Position numbers and translations under genes: made by a program. A stretch of DNA of 64,000 bases from Flavobacterium pisciphilum. GTDB lineage: Bacteria > Bacteroidota > Bacteroidia > Flavobacteriales > Flavobacteriaceae. A model generated the notes under the pieces. The model was not told the origin of the DNA and did not search any database. It saw only the letters and a list, made by a program, of their open reading frames with translations. Below, in pieces: positions 44,564-55,581 of the stretch (position 1 is the first letter of the stretch; the number at the start of each line of letters is the position of its first letter). The DNA lies in assembly GCF_020905345.1 (NCBI RefSeq), contig NZ_JAJJMO010000001.1, positions 3,224,001 through 3,288,000 of the forward strand, written 5' to 3'.

Positions 44564-47500
44564 ATGCAAAGACCCTCTTTCTCTATATATGATGCATCTG
44601 CGGGTTCTGGGAAAACGTATACTTTAGTTAAGGAATATCTTAAAATTATTCTTTCGGCACCCAAAAATGATGCATATCGTAATATACTTGCGATTACATT
44701 TACCAATAAGGCGGTGCATGAAATGAAAAGCCGTATTGTAGGCAGTTTGTCAGAGTTTGCAAAAAATGAGCCATCTATAAAGGCGATAGATTTGATGCAA
44801 GACTTAGCTCGAGAAACAGGGCTTTCAATCATTGAATTAAAAACTAAATCACAAAATATCATTAAGCATATTATTCATAATTATGCAGCTTTTGATATTT
44901 CTACAATTGATAAATTCACACATAAAGTTATTCGGGCTTTTGCGCACGATCTTAATTTGCCAATGACTTTTGAGGTAACTCTAGATACCGAAAATTTACT
45001 TATTGAGGCAGTTGATGCTATTATTGCACAAGCAGGACAAGATGAAACTTTGACCAAGTTATTGATTGATTTTACGATGGAAAAAACTGACGATGACAAA
45101 AGTTGGGATGTTTCTCGTGAAATTCTTGAAACTGGAAGATTGATCTTGAATGAGAACAATCGAAACGAGATTATACATTTTCATGATAAATCAATAGGGG
45201 AGTTTGTTGAAATAAAAAAGAAACTTAAGGTTTTGTGTAAAGATCTAGAAGAAGAGAATACAGTATTTGTTACAGAGGCTCTTTTACTAATTGAAAAAAA
45301 TGGAATTGATTTAAAATCTTTTTCAAGAGGAACATTTCCAAATCACTTGGAAAGCATCCGAGATGGAAAATTCAATCCTAAGAATAAAACATTTCATGAG
45401 TTTGATGATATTGCAATAAATAAAACAGCAAAAGACAGGGCTTTAATCGAAAATATTATCCCAGAGTTACTTCAGATTCTGAGTAAGGTTTATAAAAATT
45501 TTGAGAAAAGGGATTTTTACAATGCATTTCTTAAAAATATCACGCCACTTTCCTTGTTGAATACAGTGAGTAATGAGTTAGAAAAGATTCAAAAGGAGCA
45601 AAATGTTTTGTCTATTTCCGAATTCAATGCTATTATTCATCGCGAAATCCAAAATCAACCAGCACCTTTTATTTATGAACGTCTAGGGGAAAGATATCGT
45701 CATTTTTTTATTGATGAGTTTCAGGATACATCCGAGATGCAATGGCAGAATTTAATTCCGCTAATTGATAACGCGCTTTCGGGTCAAGATGATTTTGGAG
45801 TAAAAGGTACTTTGATGATAGTGGGGGATCCAAAGCAATCTATCTATCGTTGGAGGGGAGGAAAGGCGGAGCAGTTTATTGAATTGAGTAAGGATTTAAA
45901 TCCGTTTAATAATCCTGATAAAACAATAACACATTTAGATACTAATTATCGTAGTTATAGCGAGGTTATTGAATTTAATAATGGTTTCTTTAAATTAATC
46001 TCGTCAGAGTTTGAGAATGCAGATTATAAGGATTTGTATGAAAATCATAGTTATCAAAAAACAAATGCGAAGAAAGGGGGCTATGTAAATGTCTCGTTTC
46101 TTCCAATAATTGATAAAAATGATCAGATTGAGGACGATACGATGTTAGAAAAAACGGATTTGTATGTCTTGGCAACTTTAAATATAATTCAAAAAGTACT
46201 ACGAGAAGGATTTGAGTATAAAGATATTGTTATTTTGACTCGAAAAAGGAGTCAGGGTATTGCTGTCGCAAATTACTTAACAGAGCAAAATATTCCATTA
46301 TTGTCTTCTGAGACATTGATGATTCAGAGTGCTACTGAAGTTCGATTGATTGTGCATCTGTTGAAGTATTTGAATAATAATGCTGATTTAGAAGCGAAGG
46401 CTAACTTTTTGCATTTTTTAGCTAAGAATACAGCTATTGAAAAGCCAATCCATGATTTTATAGCAGAGGGAATGGCAGAAAGAAATGAAATTGCTTTTGA
46501 GAAATGGTTGGAGAAATTTGATGTTTCGCTTTCATTTGAAAGTATTCGAAAAAAATCACTTTATGAGTCAGTTGAGACTATAGTTTCGAAATTCGTACGT
46601 CCAGAGTATAATAATGCATACGTACAATATTTTCTTGATATAGTCTTGGAACGGGATATTCGGAACCAAGCTGGTATTTCGGATTTTTTGAGCTACTGGG
46701 ATAAGAATGCAGAGAAATTTAGTATTCCGTCCCCAGAGGGAAATAATGCAGTTCGTATTATGACTATTCATAAATCGAAAGGATTGGAATTTCCTGTTGT
46801 TATTATGCCTTTTGCAGAAGAAGATTATAGTCGAAAACCCAAAGATAAGTTGTGGTTAAATGCAGAGGAGGAAGAGTTTGGTTTACCAAAAGTATTAATA
46901 GATAATAGTAGTGCTGTAGCTGGATTTGGAGAGGGCGCGGCAGAGGTTTTTAATTTAAAAAAACAAGAAGAATTACTTGATAATATTAATGTTTTGTATG
47001 TTGCGTTAACTCGAGCAGAAGAACAGTTATATGTTATTTCTCAGGAGATAAAGCCTAGAAAGGACGGTGATTTCCCTGATAATATGGCTTCTTTTTTTAT
47101 AAAATATCTCATTAATATAGGGGTTTATGATGAAGGAAAGTTAGAATATGAATTTGGAAGTTCAGTTAAATTGTCTTCGGGAGATAAGCATGCCTCATTT
47201 ACAAAAACAATTCCGTTAGTCTCTGAGGTTTTAAATCCTAAGAATATTAAAATTGCTCAACGTGAAGCGTTAATGTGGGGAACACATCAGCAAGAAGCTA
47301 TATCTTACGGAAATGTAATCCATGAAATATTGGCTTTTGTAAAGTATAAATCTGATATTGATTTGGCTATTGTAAAAGCGTTAGAGGATGGGTTGATTAC
47401 TTTTGAACAAAAAGATATTGTTTTAAAGACAATTCAGGAAATTGTGAATCATCCTGAAATTAGCATTTGCTTTGAAGGGAATAATAGGGTTCTAAATGAA

Positions 47501-47722
47501 GAAACGATAATTCAAAAAGAAGGAAAGGTGTTAAAGCCTGATAGAGTGGTTATTACTCCGAACAGAGAGGCGTATCTTTTAGATTATAAAACGGGGCTAA
47601 GTAACCCAAAATATAAACAACAAGTAGAAGAATATCAGCTTGCAATTGAAGATATGGGGTTTAAAGTGTTAAAAAAGGCATTGGTGTATATAGGAACCGA
47701 TATCGATGTAGTAAATTTGTGA
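44564..47722 (+). CDS. AddA-like UvrD-family helicase with C-terminal nuclease
   Basis: This 1052-residue protein acts in double-strand-break end processing. It is a superfamily 1A helicase: Walker A ASAGSGKTYT (11-20), motif II FFIDEFQDTSE (about 380), GDPKQSIYRWRGG, and later motifs TIHKSKGLEFPVVIM and YVALTRAEEQLYV. A PD-(D/E)XK nuclease (LLDYKTG, about residue 1005) ends it. This is the AddA/RecB layout. Its partner AddB-like protein is encoded 2.9 kb downstream, separated by kbl and an ompA gene. The start at 44564 places MQRPSFSIYD directly before the Walker A loop, as in the family. Confidence 0.9.
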   Translation: MQRPSFSIYDASAGSGKTYTLVKEYLKIILSAPKNDAYRNILAITFTNKAVHEMKSRIVGSLSEFAKNEPSIKAIDLMQDLARETGLSIIELKTKSQNIIKHIIHNYAAFDISTIDKFTHKVIRAFAHDLNLPMTFEVTLDTENLLIEAVDAIIAQAGQDETLTKLLIDFTMEKTDDDKSWDVSREILETGRLILNENNRNEIIHFHDKSIGEFVEIKKKLKVLCKDLEEENTVFVTEALLLIEKNGIDLKSFSRGTFPNHLESIRDGKFNPKNKTFHEFDDIAINKTAKDRALIENIIPELLQILSKVYKNFEKRDFYNAFLKNITPLSLLNTVSNELEKIQKEQNVLSISEFNAIIHREIQNQPAPFIYERLGERYRHFFIDEFQDTSEMQWQNLIPLIDNALSGQDDFGVKGTLMIVGDPKQSIYRWRGGKAEQFIELSKDLNPFNNPDKTITHLDTNYRSYSEVIEFNNGFFKLISSEFENADYKDLYENHSYQKTNAKKGGYVNVSFLPIIDKNDQIEDDTMLEKTDLYVLATLNIIQKVLREGFEYKDIVILTRKRSQGIAVANYLTEQNIPLLSSETLMIQSATEVRLIVHLLKYLNNNADLEAKANFLHFLAKNTAIEKPIHDFIAEGMAERNEIAFEKWLEKFDVSLSFESIRKKSLYESVETIVSKFVRPEYNNAYVQYFLDIVLERDIRNQAGISDFLSYWDKNAEKFSIPSPEGNNAVRIMTIHKSKGLEFPVVIMPFAEEDYSRKPKDKLWLNAEEEEFGLPKVLIDNSSAVAGFGEGAAEVFNLKKQEELLDNINVLYVALTRAEEQLYVISQEIKPRKDGDFPDNMASFFIKYLINIGVYDEGKLEYEFGSSVKLSSGDKHASFTKTIPLVSEVLNPKNIKIAQREALMWGTHQQEAISYGNVIHEILAFVKYKSDIDLAIVKALEDGLITFEQKDIVLKTIQEIVNHPEISICFEGNNRVLNEETIIQKEGKVLKPDRVVITPNREAYLLDYKTGLSNPKYKQQVEEYQLAIEDMGFKVLKKALVYIGTDIDVVNL

Positions 47723-47793
47723 AAAAATTAGTCAGTCGTTAAAAAACTGAATTTGGATAACTTGTTAAAATTTAACATATTAAATAAGTAAAA

Positions 47794-48987
47794 ATGTACG
47801 GAAAAATTAAAGAGCACTTGCAGAATGAGTTGCAAACTATTGAAGAAAACGGAATTTTTAAGAGAGAAAGAATAATAACTTCTGCTCAGGATGCTGAAAT
47901 AACGATTTCTACGGGAGAGAAGGTTTTGAATTTTTGTGCAAATAATTATTTAGGATTGTCTTCACATCCAGAAGTTGTTCAGGCAGCAAAAGATGCAATG
48001 GATACGCATGGTTTCGGAATGTCATCTGTGCGTTTTATATGTGGTACGCAAGATATACATAAAACATTAGAGAAAAAGATTGCTGATTTTTATGGAACAG
48101 AAGATACGATTTTATATGCAGCGGCCTTTGATGCTAATGGGGGTGTTTTTGAACCTTTATTGGGTGAGAATGATGCAATTATTTCAGATAGTTTAAATCA
48201 TGCTTCTATTATAGATGGTGTTCGCTTATGTAAAGCGGCTCGTTATCGTTATGAGAATAGCAATATGGAGGATTTAGAACAGCAGCTGATCAAAGCGAAT
48301 GAAGCTGGAGCTCGCTTTAAATTAATTGTTACTGATGGTGTATTCTCTATGGATGGACTTGTAGCTCCGTTAGATAAGATTTGTGACTTAGCAGATAAAT
48401 ATGATGCTATGGTTATGGTCGACGAATGTCATGCTGCTGGATTTATTGGAGCAACAGGAAAAGGAACTCTTGAAGCAAAAGGAGTAATGGGTAGAGTTGA
48501 TATTATTACAGGAACTCTTGGTAAAGCTTTAGGAGGTGCTATGGGAGGTTATACTACGGCTAAAAAAGAAATCGTAGAATTGTTACGTCAAAGATCAAGA
48601 CCTTATTTGTTTTCAAATTCATTAGCGCCAGCAATTGTAGGGGCTTCTATTAAAGTATTTGAACTTCTTGAAAAAGACACAGTATTAAGAGATAGATTAG
48701 AGTGGAATACTAATTATTTTAAAGAAGGTTTGAAGAAAGCGGGATTTGATATAATAGATGGAGATTCGGCTATTGTTCCAGTTATGCTTTATGATGCAAA
48801 ATTATCGCAAAATATGGCAAATGAACTTTTAAAAGAAGGGATTTATGTAATTGGTTTCTTCTTTCCTGTAGTTCCAAAGGAAAAAGCAAGGATAAGAGTA
48901 CAATTATCTGCAGCCCACACAAAGGATCATCTGGACAGAGCTTTAGAGGCATTTGTTAAGGTAGGTAAAATGTTAAAAGTTGTATAA
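47794..48987 (+). CDS. kbl: glycine C-acetyltransferase (2-amino-3-ketobutyrate CoA ligase)
   Basis: This PLP enzyme converts 2-amino-3-oxobutyrate and CoA to glycine and acetyl-CoA, the second step of threonine breakdown. The 397 residues match E. coli Kbl in length. [40 protein letters not shown] [17 protein letters not shown] and the PLP-lysine segment [10 protein letters not shown] (about residues 238-248) are all clear. Threonine dehydrogenase is not encoded in this window. It follows the addA-like gene by 71 bases. Confidence 0.93.
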   Translation: MYGKIKEHLQNELQTIEENGIFKRERIITSAQDAEITISTGEKVLNFCANNYLGLSSHPEVVQAAKDAMDTHGFGMSSVRFICGTQDIHKTLEKKIADFYGTEDTILYAAAFDANGGVFEPLLGENDAIISDSLNHASIIDGVRLCKAARYRYENSNMEDLEQQLIKANEAGARFKLIVTDGVFSMDGLVAPLDKICDLADKYDAMVMVDECHAAGFIGATGKGTLEAKGVMGRVDIITGTLGKALGGAMGGYTTAKKEIVELLRQRSRPYLFSNSLAPAIVGASIKVFELLEKDTVLRDRLEWNTNYFKEGLKKAGFDIIDGDSAIVPVMLYDAKLSQNMANELLKEGIYVIGFFFPVVPKEKARIRVQLSAAHTKDHLDRALEAFVKVGKMLKVV

Positions 48988-49032
48988 TTCCCACTTTTTG
49001 CATTTCTTATTGCTTTTTTTTAACATTTCATT

Positions 49033-49062
49033 TTGTAGTTAAAAATTTACGCATTACTTTTG
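49033..49062 (+). promoter_or_regulatory. Bacteroidota-type promoter of the ompA-family gene
   Basis: TTG (49033-49035), a 19-base spacer and TACTTTTG (49055-49062) form a perfect consensus promoter, in keeping with an abundant outer-membrane protein. Confidence 0.8.
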
Positions 49063-49099
49063 TCTATAATTAACTAAATTGTAATTAAATAAATTAAGT

Positions 49100-50560
49100 A
49101 TGAAACATCTTAACAAACTTTTAGTTGCTGTGATGATGGTGATGGGGTTAAGTTCTCACGCACAAGACAGTAACAATCCATGGGCTATCTCTTTTGGAGT
49201 TAATGCCGTTGACACTAAAACAAGTGCTGGTGGAGGAAATAACTGGGCAGATAAGCATTTCTCTCAGCCTTTCGCGGCGAAAGACAACTGGAACGTTCTT
49301 CCTTCTGTATCTTACATTAGTGTATCTAGATACGTAGGTAGCAATTTTTCTGTAGGATTACAAGGTTCTGTGAATAAAATTGATAAATACGTTAAATTTG
49401 ACCCAACTGCACCTGGTCACGATTCTCGTGGTTATGTAGTTTCTAATCCTGGAGATTTGATGTATTATGGTATTGACGCTAATATTAGATATAGCTTCAT
49501 GTCATTAATTAAATCTAAAGTAATTGACCCTTCGTTACGCGTTGGTGGAGGTTATACTTTCTTTGGAGATAGCAGTTATGGTACTGTTAACCCAGGAGCT
49601 GGTTTAACTTTTTGGTTTACTGAAGCAATTGGTTTGTCTTTAGAAACTACTTATAAAAAATCTTTCGGAGATAGAGAAGATAAATTTGGTACTCCAGATG
49701 CTCCATCTCATTTCCAACATTCAGCTGGTCTTACTTTCAAATTTGGAGGTAAAGATACTGACGGTGATGGTATCTACGATAAAGATGATGCTTGTCCAGA
49801 TGTTGCTGGTTTAAAACAATTCAACGGATGTCCTGATACTGACGGTGATGGTATCGTTGATGCAAGTGATGCTTGTCCTACTGAATTTGGTTTAGCTGCT
49901 TTAAACGGTTGTCCTGATAGAGACGGTGATGGTGTTGCTGATAAAGATGACGCTTGTCCAGATACATTTGGTTTAGCTGCTTTAAAAGGTTGTCCAGATG
50001 CTGACGGTGATGGTATTGCTGATAAAGATGACAAATGTCCTACTGTAGCTGGTCCTAAAGAAAATGGTGGATGCCCTTGGCCAGATGCTGATAAAGATGG
50101 TGTTCTTGACAAAGATGACGATTGTCCTACTGTAGCTGGTCCAGCTAGTAACAGAGGTTGTCCAGAAGTAACTACTGCTGTATTAGATGATCTTAAAGTT
50201 CAAGCTAGAGCGGTATTCTTTGACACTGGAAAAGCTACTTTCAAAAAAGGAGATGCTACTACTCTTGCTAGATTAGATGCTATCAAAGAAATCCTTAAAG
50301 CTTATCCAAATGCTAAATTTAGCATAGAAGGACATACTGATAGTACAGGTTCTGCTAAAATCAACAACAAATTATCTGAAGATAGAGCTAATGCTGTAAT
50401 GAATGCATTAATCGAAAGAGGTGTAAGCCCAGATAACTTAGTTGCTAAAGGATTTGGTTCATCTCAACCAGTAGCAAGTAACAAAACTGCTAAAGGTAGA
50501 GCTGAAAACAGAAGAACTGAAATCAGACACATAGGTTCTAAATACGAAGGTAAATTGTAA
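49100..50560 (+). CDS. OmpA-family outer-membrane protein with TSP3 repeats
   Basis: This 486-residue protein joins the outer membrane to peptidoglycan. A signal peptide ([16 protein letters not shown]) is followed by an 8-strand barrel (about 25-215). Then come five thrombospondin-type-3 calcium repeats ([16 protein letters not shown] type, about 218-355) and an OmpA C-terminal domain (about 370-480, with the peptidoglycan-binding motif [10 protein letters not shown] and RAENRRTEI). Codon use here is more regular than in neighbours, typical of a highly expressed gene. It is monocistronic, with its own promoter and terminator. Confidence 0.95.
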   Translation: MKHLNKLLVAVMMVMGLSSHAQDSNNPWAISFGVNAVDTKTSAGGGNNWADKHFSQPFAAKDNWNVLPSVSYISVSRYVGSNFSVGLQGSVNKIDKYVKFDPTAPGHDSRGYVVSNPGDLMYYGIDANIRYSFMSLIKSKVIDPSLRVGGGYTFFGDSSYGTVNPGAGLTFWFTEAIGLSLETTYKKSFGDREDKFGTPDAPSHFQHSAGLTFKFGGKDTDGDGIYDKDDACPDVAGLKQFNGCPDTDGDGIVDASDACPTEFGLAALNGCPDRDGDGVADKDDACPDTFGLAALKGCPDADGDGIADKDDKCPTVAGPKENGGCPWPDADKDGVLDKDDDCPTVAGPASNRGCPEVTTAVLDDLKVQARAVFFDTGKATFKKGDATTLARLDAIKEILKAYPNAKFSIEGHTDSTGSAKINNKLSEDRANAVMNALIERGVSPDNLVAKGFGSSQPVASNKTAKGRAENRRTEIRHIGSKYEGKL

Positions 50561-50581
50561 TTTACTTTTCTAAATAATTTT

Positions 50582-50613
50582 AAAAAGCCATTCTTAATTG
50601 AATGGCTTTTTTT
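50582..50613 (+). terminator. terminator after the ompA-family gene
   Basis: AAAAAGCCATTC pairs with GAATGGCTTTTT around TTAATT, with further T residues. It ends 12 bases before the start of the AddB-like gene. Confidence 0.9.
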
Positions 50614-50624
50614 ATTTTTATACA

Positions 50625-53390
50625 ATGACAGAGATTTACTTTTTAGATAGCATTGCGAAAGTTATAATTGAAGGATATTCGGGTAAATTGGCAGAGACAA
50701 CAATTGTCTTACCGAATAAAAGAGCCAAAATTTTTCTTGTTGAGGCTTTAAAAAAACAAATTCATAATACAGTTATTAGTCCGAAGATAATTAGTATAGA
50801 AGACTTCATTCAGGATATTGCTTCAGTGCGTTCAATTGATTCAATAGAATTGTTGTTTGAATTTTATGAAGTATACCTATCAATTACAGATAAAAAAAAT
50901 CAGCAGTCTTTTGAATTGTTTGCCAATTGGGCTAAAACATTGTTGCAAGATTTTAATGAGATTGATAGATACTTATTAGATCCATCACATGTTCTTTCTT
51001 ATCTTAAGGATATCGAGGATATTAAAAAATGGGGAATTGAGGTCGAAAATAAAACACAATTACTAGAGAATTATATCGATTTCTGGAAGTTACTTCCTAG
51101 TTATTATGAATCCTTATATGTCCATTTGTTGAATAAGCAAATTGGCTATCAAGGGTTGATTTATAGAGAAGCAGTAAATAATATAAATCATTTTACAAAT
51201 TCTGTTCCAAATCAGCATTTTGTTTTTGCTGGATTTAATGCTCTAAATGCTGCGGAAGAAAAAATTATTCAGCATTTAATTGCTTCAGATCAGGCTAAAA
51301 TATATTGGGATATTGATAAAACATTTTTAAACGATCCGTACCATGATGCGGGGCTGTTTGTAAGACGTTTTAAGCAAGATTGGAAGCATTATAAAGCAAA
51401 TCCTTTTGAATGGATATTTGATGATTTCTCTCAGTCTAAAAACGTACAAGTTATTGGAACTCCAAAATCAATTGGTCAAGCTAAGATAACAGGGAGTATA
51501 ATAGAAGAAATTATTACTAATAATCCGGGTTCATCCTTGGATAAGGTTGCTGTAGTATTAGGTGATGAAAATTTATTAGTACCACTTTTGTATGCTTTGC
51601 CATCTACAGTTGGAGCTTTAAATATTACGATGGGATATTCAAGTAAGAATAATCCAACTCAAATTTTAATTGCTAAATTGTTTAAGATGCATACTAATGC
51701 ATTGTCAAGAAATAGTAGTTCTTATGTCTTTTATTACAAAGATGTTTTGGATATCTTGACACATCCTTTAGTTGAGCCTTACGCTAATGTGAACGAGCTG
51801 GTAAAAAAGATAAATCAGAATAATTATACTTTTATAGCGCATTCTAAAATTGTTGAACTTAATGAGAGTCATTCAGATTTGTTTTTGTTATTATTTCAAA
51901 AGTGGGATTCTGGATCTGTTGCTGTCTTAAATAACATATCAGCACTTTTGCTTGTTATAAAAGAGAATTTGAGTAATGATAGTGAGGAGGATAAAATTGC
52001 TAAAACATTTGTCTTTGCTATTTTTAAAGTAATTAATAAGTTGATTAATTATTACTCACAACACCAACATATTGATAAAATAGAGACACTATATGCTATT
52101 TATAAGCAAGTGATAGAGGTAGCAGAAGTTTCGTTTGAGGGTGAACCGCTCAACGGGTTGCAGATAATGGGAGTTTTAGAAAGCCGTGTTTTGGATTTTG
52201 ATACTGTAATTGTGACTTCTATGAATGAAGGTAAATTTCCTGCAGGTAAATCGATGAACTCGTTTATTCCTTACGATGTAAAACGAGAATTAGGCTTGCC
52301 TACTTTTAAGGAAAAAGATGCTATTTATACCTTCCATTTCTATCATTTATTGCAACGTGCAAAGAATATTTATTTGCTGTATAATACCGAAAGTGAAGGA
52401 TTAGATGCAGGAGAAAGAAGTCGTTTTATAACGCAATTAGAGGTTGAAAAGCAGCCACTACATAATTTAACTCATGAAATTTACAATGCAGTTTTACCAG
52501 AAAACGCATATGAGCCAATGGTTATTCCGAAATCTGAAGCAGTAATGGTACGTTTGAAAGAAATCGCAACTACTGGATTTTCACCATCGGCTTTAACAAG
52601 CTATATTCGAAATCCTATTCAGTTTTATTTTCAAAAAATATTACGAATTCGTGAAGTTGAGGAAGTTGAAGAGAATATTGCCTTAAATACATTGGGAACG
52701 ATTATCCATGAAACGTTAAAAGCACTATACGAACCTTTTATTGGGAAGTTTATCTCTGAGAATGATATTTTAAATTGTTTTAAGTTGTTGGATAATGAAG
52801 TTCTGAAACAGTTTAAGTTGGTTTATAAAGAGGGAGAGATAAAAAAGGGGCGTAATCTTTTGGCTTTTGAAGTGGCTAAACGAAATGTTTCAAATTTCTT
52901 GAAAGTTGAACTTGATAGTATTAAAAAGGATGATGCTATTAAAATTTTGGCAATCGAAGAAACTTTTGAAAGAACATTAATGCATCCCAGTTTACCATTT
53001 CCTGTTTTAATAAAAGGAAATGTAGATAGGATAGAGGAGCGTAATGGTATCATTAGAATTATTGATTATAAAACCGGTAAAGTAGACAAGGCGAATGTTG
53101 TTCTTAAAAATTGGGATGGTCTTGTGACTGATATAAAAAATGATAAAATTATTCAGGTTTTAGCGTATGTTTTTATGTATGAGAATAATGCCAAAGGATT
53201 GCCTATTGAAGCAGGAATTATCTCTTTTAAAAATTTAAAATCAGGATTTTTACCCTTTGGATTCAAAGAAGATAAAGATATTAATGCGATTATTACTGAC
53301 GAGATAATGCGTGACTATTTAGAGCAAATAGTGTTGCTTTTAAATGAAATCCTAAATATTGAAATAGCCTTTGAGGAAAAAATATTGTAA
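50625..53390 (+). CDS. AddB-like PD-(D/E)XK nuclease
   Basis: This 921-residue protein (ATG at 50625) is the second subunit type of AddAB recombination nucleases. The N-terminal helicase-like half starts IIVLPNKRAKIFLVEALKKQ-like but has no Walker A (GxGKT), so it is probably an inactive helicase as in other AddB proteins. Later segments include VLESRVLDFDTVIVTSMNEG and FSPSALTSYIRNPIQFYF. The nuclease motif is RIIDYKTGKV (about 810). The four cysteines of the AddB iron-sulfur cluster are not visible. It converges on the hydrolase gene with a 7-base gap. Confidence 0.82.
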   Translation: MTEIYFLDSIAKVIIEGYSGKLAETTIVLPNKRAKIFLVEALKKQIHNTVISPKIISIEDFIQDIASVRSIDSIELLFEFYEVYLSITDKKNQQSFELFANWAKTLLQDFNEIDRYLLDPSHVLSYLKDIEDIKKWGIEVENKTQLLENYIDFWKLLPSYYESLYVHLLNKQIGYQGLIYREAVNNINHFTNSVPNQHFVFAGFNALNAAEEKIIQHLIASDQAKIYWDIDKTFLNDPYHDAGLFVRRFKQDWKHYKANPFEWIFDDFSQSKNVQVIGTPKSIGQAKITGSIIEEIITNNPGSSLDKVAVVLGDENLLVPLLYALPSTVGALNITMGYSSKNNPTQILIAKLFKMHTNALSRNSSSYVFYYKDVLDILTHPLVEPYANVNELVKKINQNNYTFIAHSKIVELNESHSDLFLLLFQKWDSGSVAVLNNISALLLVIKENLSNDSEEDKIAKTFVFAIFKVINKLINYYSQHQHIDKIETLYAIYKQVIEVAEVSFEGEPLNGLQIMGVLESRVLDFDTVIVTSMNEGKFPAGKSMNSFIPYDVKRELGLPTFKEKDAIYTFHFYHLLQRAKNIYLLYNTESEGLDAGERSRFITQLEVEKQPLHNLTHEIYNAVLPENAYEPMVIPKSEAVMVRLKEIATTGFSPSALTSYIRNPIQFYFQKILRIREVEEVEENIALNTLGTIIHETLKALYEPFIGKFISENDILNCFKLLDNEVLKQFKLVYKEGEIKKGRNLLAFEVAKRNVSNFLKVELDSIKKDDAIKILAIEETFERTLMHPSLPFPVLIKGNVDRIEERNGIIRIIDYKTGKVDKANVVLKNWDGLVTDIKNDKIIQVLAYVFMYENNAKGLPIEAGIISFKNLKSGFLPFGFKEDKDINAIITDEIMRDYLEQIVLLLNEILNIEIAFEEKIL

Positions 53391-53397
53391 TGTTGTT

Positions 53398-54180
53398 TTA
53401 AATTTTATTGAAAAAATCTAACAAAACAGCAGTCAATTCTGTCTCATTTTCGATAGAGCTCATATGCCCATCAGGGAATGTAACCAATGATACATCTGTG
53501 TTTTCTATTTGTAAAATAGTTTCTTCATAGTTTAAAACGGGATCCATCTTGCCTAAAATTAATAGCTTCGGAAAAAGATCAGTATGTAAGATGAGTTCTT
53601 TGTCTTTTCTTATTTTCATTCCTTCTAATGAAGCTATTATGCCTTGAAGTGGAGTTTTTAAAGCTTCTTCCTTTACTAGTTCTATATTTGTGGCAAGTCT
53701 TTCTCGGTTGTTTTCACTAAATAAGTTGCCTATGGCTAAGCCTATAAAAGTTGTATAGTTCTGTTTGACGGCTTTAATGGCTCTGTTTCTGTTTAGCTTT
53801 CGTTCAGTACTATCGGGTTTAGATGTAGAATTCAATAAAACCAAACCTTGTACATTTTCAGGATATAATTCAGCGAAAGCTAATGCTATATATCCTCCCA
53901 TAGAGTGTCCTACAAAAACGGCTTTATTGATCTCAAGATGAGATAAGACTTCTTTAACTACATCAGCATTATCTTCCATTGTATGAACGTAACCTAGGGG
54001 TTCCGTTTTTCCGTGACCTAATAAATCAATAGTAACAACACGGTAATTTTTAGAAAATACATCAACATAATGATTCCACATAGTTTTGTTTTCTAAGAAA
54101 CCATGAAGCAAAACTATTGTAGTGCCTTTTCCTGTGTCGGAATAAGAGATATTGGTGTTTTTGAAGAGGATATTTTTCAA
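53398..54180 (-). CDS. alpha/beta hydrolase
   Basis: This is a 260-residue hydrolase of the alpha/beta fold. The oxyanion motif VLLHGFLE lies at 23-30, the nucleophile elbow GHSMGG has Ser93, the acid is probably in ILGKMDPVL, and the His is in FPDGHMSSIE near the C-terminus. Substrate is unknown; the fold includes esterases, lactonases and MenH-type enzymes. No terminator separates it from the convergent addB-like gene. Confidence 0.9.
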   Translation of the reverse strand: MKNILFKNTNISYSDTGKGTTIVLLHGFLENKTMWNHYVDVFSKNYRVVTIDLLGHGKTEPLGYVHTMEDNADVVKEVLSHLEINKAVFVGHSMGGYIALAFAELYPENVQGLVLLNSTSKPDSTERKLNRNRAIKAVKQNYTTFIGLAIGNLFSENNRERLATNIELVKEEALKTPLQGIIASLEGMKIRKDKELILHTDLFPKLLILGKMDPVLNYEETILQIENTDVSLVTFPDGHMSSIENETELTAVLLDFFNKI

Positions 54181-54230
54181 TGAGATGAATTTATGTTGTA
54201 AAAATAGGAGTTTGTGATAATTAGAAAAGC

Positions 54231-54264
54231 AAAAACGGTCTACAAATATGTAAACCGTTTATTT
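54231..54264 (-). terminator. terminator of the Xaa-Pro aminopeptidase gene
   Basis: On the minus strand, AAACGGTTTAC pairs with GTAGACCGTTT (one mismatch) around ATATTT, followed by T residues. It lies between the aminopeptidase and hydrolase genes. Confidence 0.8.
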
Positions 54265-54288
54265 TTATTATCGAAATGGACAGTAATA

Positions 54289-55581
54289 TTAAACGTTCAT
54301 CAAGCTTTCAATTTCATCAGCTTCGATTGGGATGTTGCGCATTAAGTTAAATGGTTCTCCAGTTTCCTGAATTACAACATTGTCTTCAAGACGAATACCA
54401 AAGCCTTCAGCAGGGACGTAAATTCCAGGCTCAACAGTAAAAACCATATTGGCTTTCATAGGCTCGTGTAGTAATCCATAATCGTGAGTGTCTAATCCCA
54501 TATGGTGAGATGTTCCGTGCATGAAATACTTTTTATAAGCTGGCCAATCTGGGTTTTCATTTTGCACATCGGCTTTGTCTATTAGTTTTAAATCTAATAA
54601 TTCCGATGTCATTATTTTTCCAACTTCTAAATGGTATTGTTTCCAAAGTGTTCCAGGAGTAAGCATCTTTGTAGCTTCATCTTTCACACGCAATACTGCA
54701 TTGTAAACGGCTTTTTGACGAGCAGTAAATGTACCAGATACAGGAATCGTACGTGACATATCGCTAGAATAATTAGCATATTCGGCTGCTACATCTAGCA
54801 AGATTAAATCTCCAGCTTTACATTGTTGGTTGTTTTCGATATAGTGTAATACGTTTGCATTATTTCCAGAAGCAATAATTGGAGTGTAAGCAAAACCTTT
54901 TGAACGATTACGGATAAATTCGTGGATAAGTTCCGCTTCAATTTCGTATTCAGTTACATTAGGTTTTACAAAAGGCAATAATCTTCTGAAACCTTTTTCG
55001 GTAATGTTACAAGCTTGTTGAATCAAATCGATTTCTTCGCTTTCTTTTACCGAACGGATGCGTTGTAATATAGGGTTGCTTTTTGCAACTTGGTGTGCAG
55101 GATATCTTTCTTTCCACCATTTTACAAAACGAGCTTCACGAGTTTCAGTTTCCACCGTTGCGCGATAATGTTCGTTAGTATTAATATACATAGTATCAGA
55201 ATAAGTCATCATTTCGTTCAGGACTTTTTCAAAATCTTGTAACCAATAAACAGTTTTTATTCCAGAAACTTCAAATGCACGTTGTTTAGTAAGTTTTTCG
55301 CCTTCCCAAACAGCAATATGGTCATTCGTTTCTTTTAAAAATAAAATCTCACGTTGATTTTCGTATGGTGCGTCTGGAAAAAGCAATAAGATGCTTTCTT
55401 CCTGATCAACCCCACTTAAGTAAAAAATATCTCTATGTTGAGCAAAAGGTAATGTACTATCAGCGCTAACTGGGTAAATATCATTTGAATTAAATACCGC
55501 TACACTATTAGGCTTCATTTGTGCCATGAATTTTTCGCGATTTTTTATAAAAAGAGAACTGTTTATTTGATGATATTTCAT
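54289..55581 (-). CDS. pepP: Xaa-Pro aminopeptidase (M24B family)
   Basis: This 430-residue metallopeptidase removes N-terminal residues before proline. The creatinase N-terminal domain covers about 1-150 and the pita-bread catalytic domain about 170-425. Metal ligands are visible: two Asp in LLDVAAEYANYSSDMSRTIP, His in MHGTSHHMGLDTHD, Glu in FTVEPGIY and Glu in IRLEDNVV. It has the usual aminopeptidase P length. It is a single-gene unit with its own terminator. Confidence 0.95.
   Translation of the reverse strand: MKYHQINSSLFIKNREKFMAQMKPNSVAVFNSNDIYPVSADSTLPFAQHRDIFYLSGVDQEESILLLFPDAPYENQREILFLKETNDHIAVWEGEKLTKQRAFEVSGIKTVYWLQDFEKVLNEMMTYSDTMYINTNEHYRATVETETREARFVKWWKERYPAHQVAKSNPILQRIRSVKESEEIDLIQQACNITEKGFRRLLPFVKPNVTEYEIEAELIHEFIRNRSKGFAYTPIIASGNNANVLHYIENNQQCKAGDLILLDVAAEYANYSSDMSRTIPVSGTFTARQKAVYNAVLRVKDEATKMLTPGTLWKQYHLEVGKIMTSELLDLKLIDKADVQNENPDWPAYKKYFMHGTSHHMGLDTHDYGLLHEPMKANMVFTVEPGIYVPAEGFGIRLEDNVVIQETGEPFNLMRNIPIEADEIESLMNV

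Noticed and set aside
49774..50112. 112-residue Ser/Pro-rich frame on the minus strand
   Set aside because: It is the antisense of the TSP3 repeats of the ompA-family gene.
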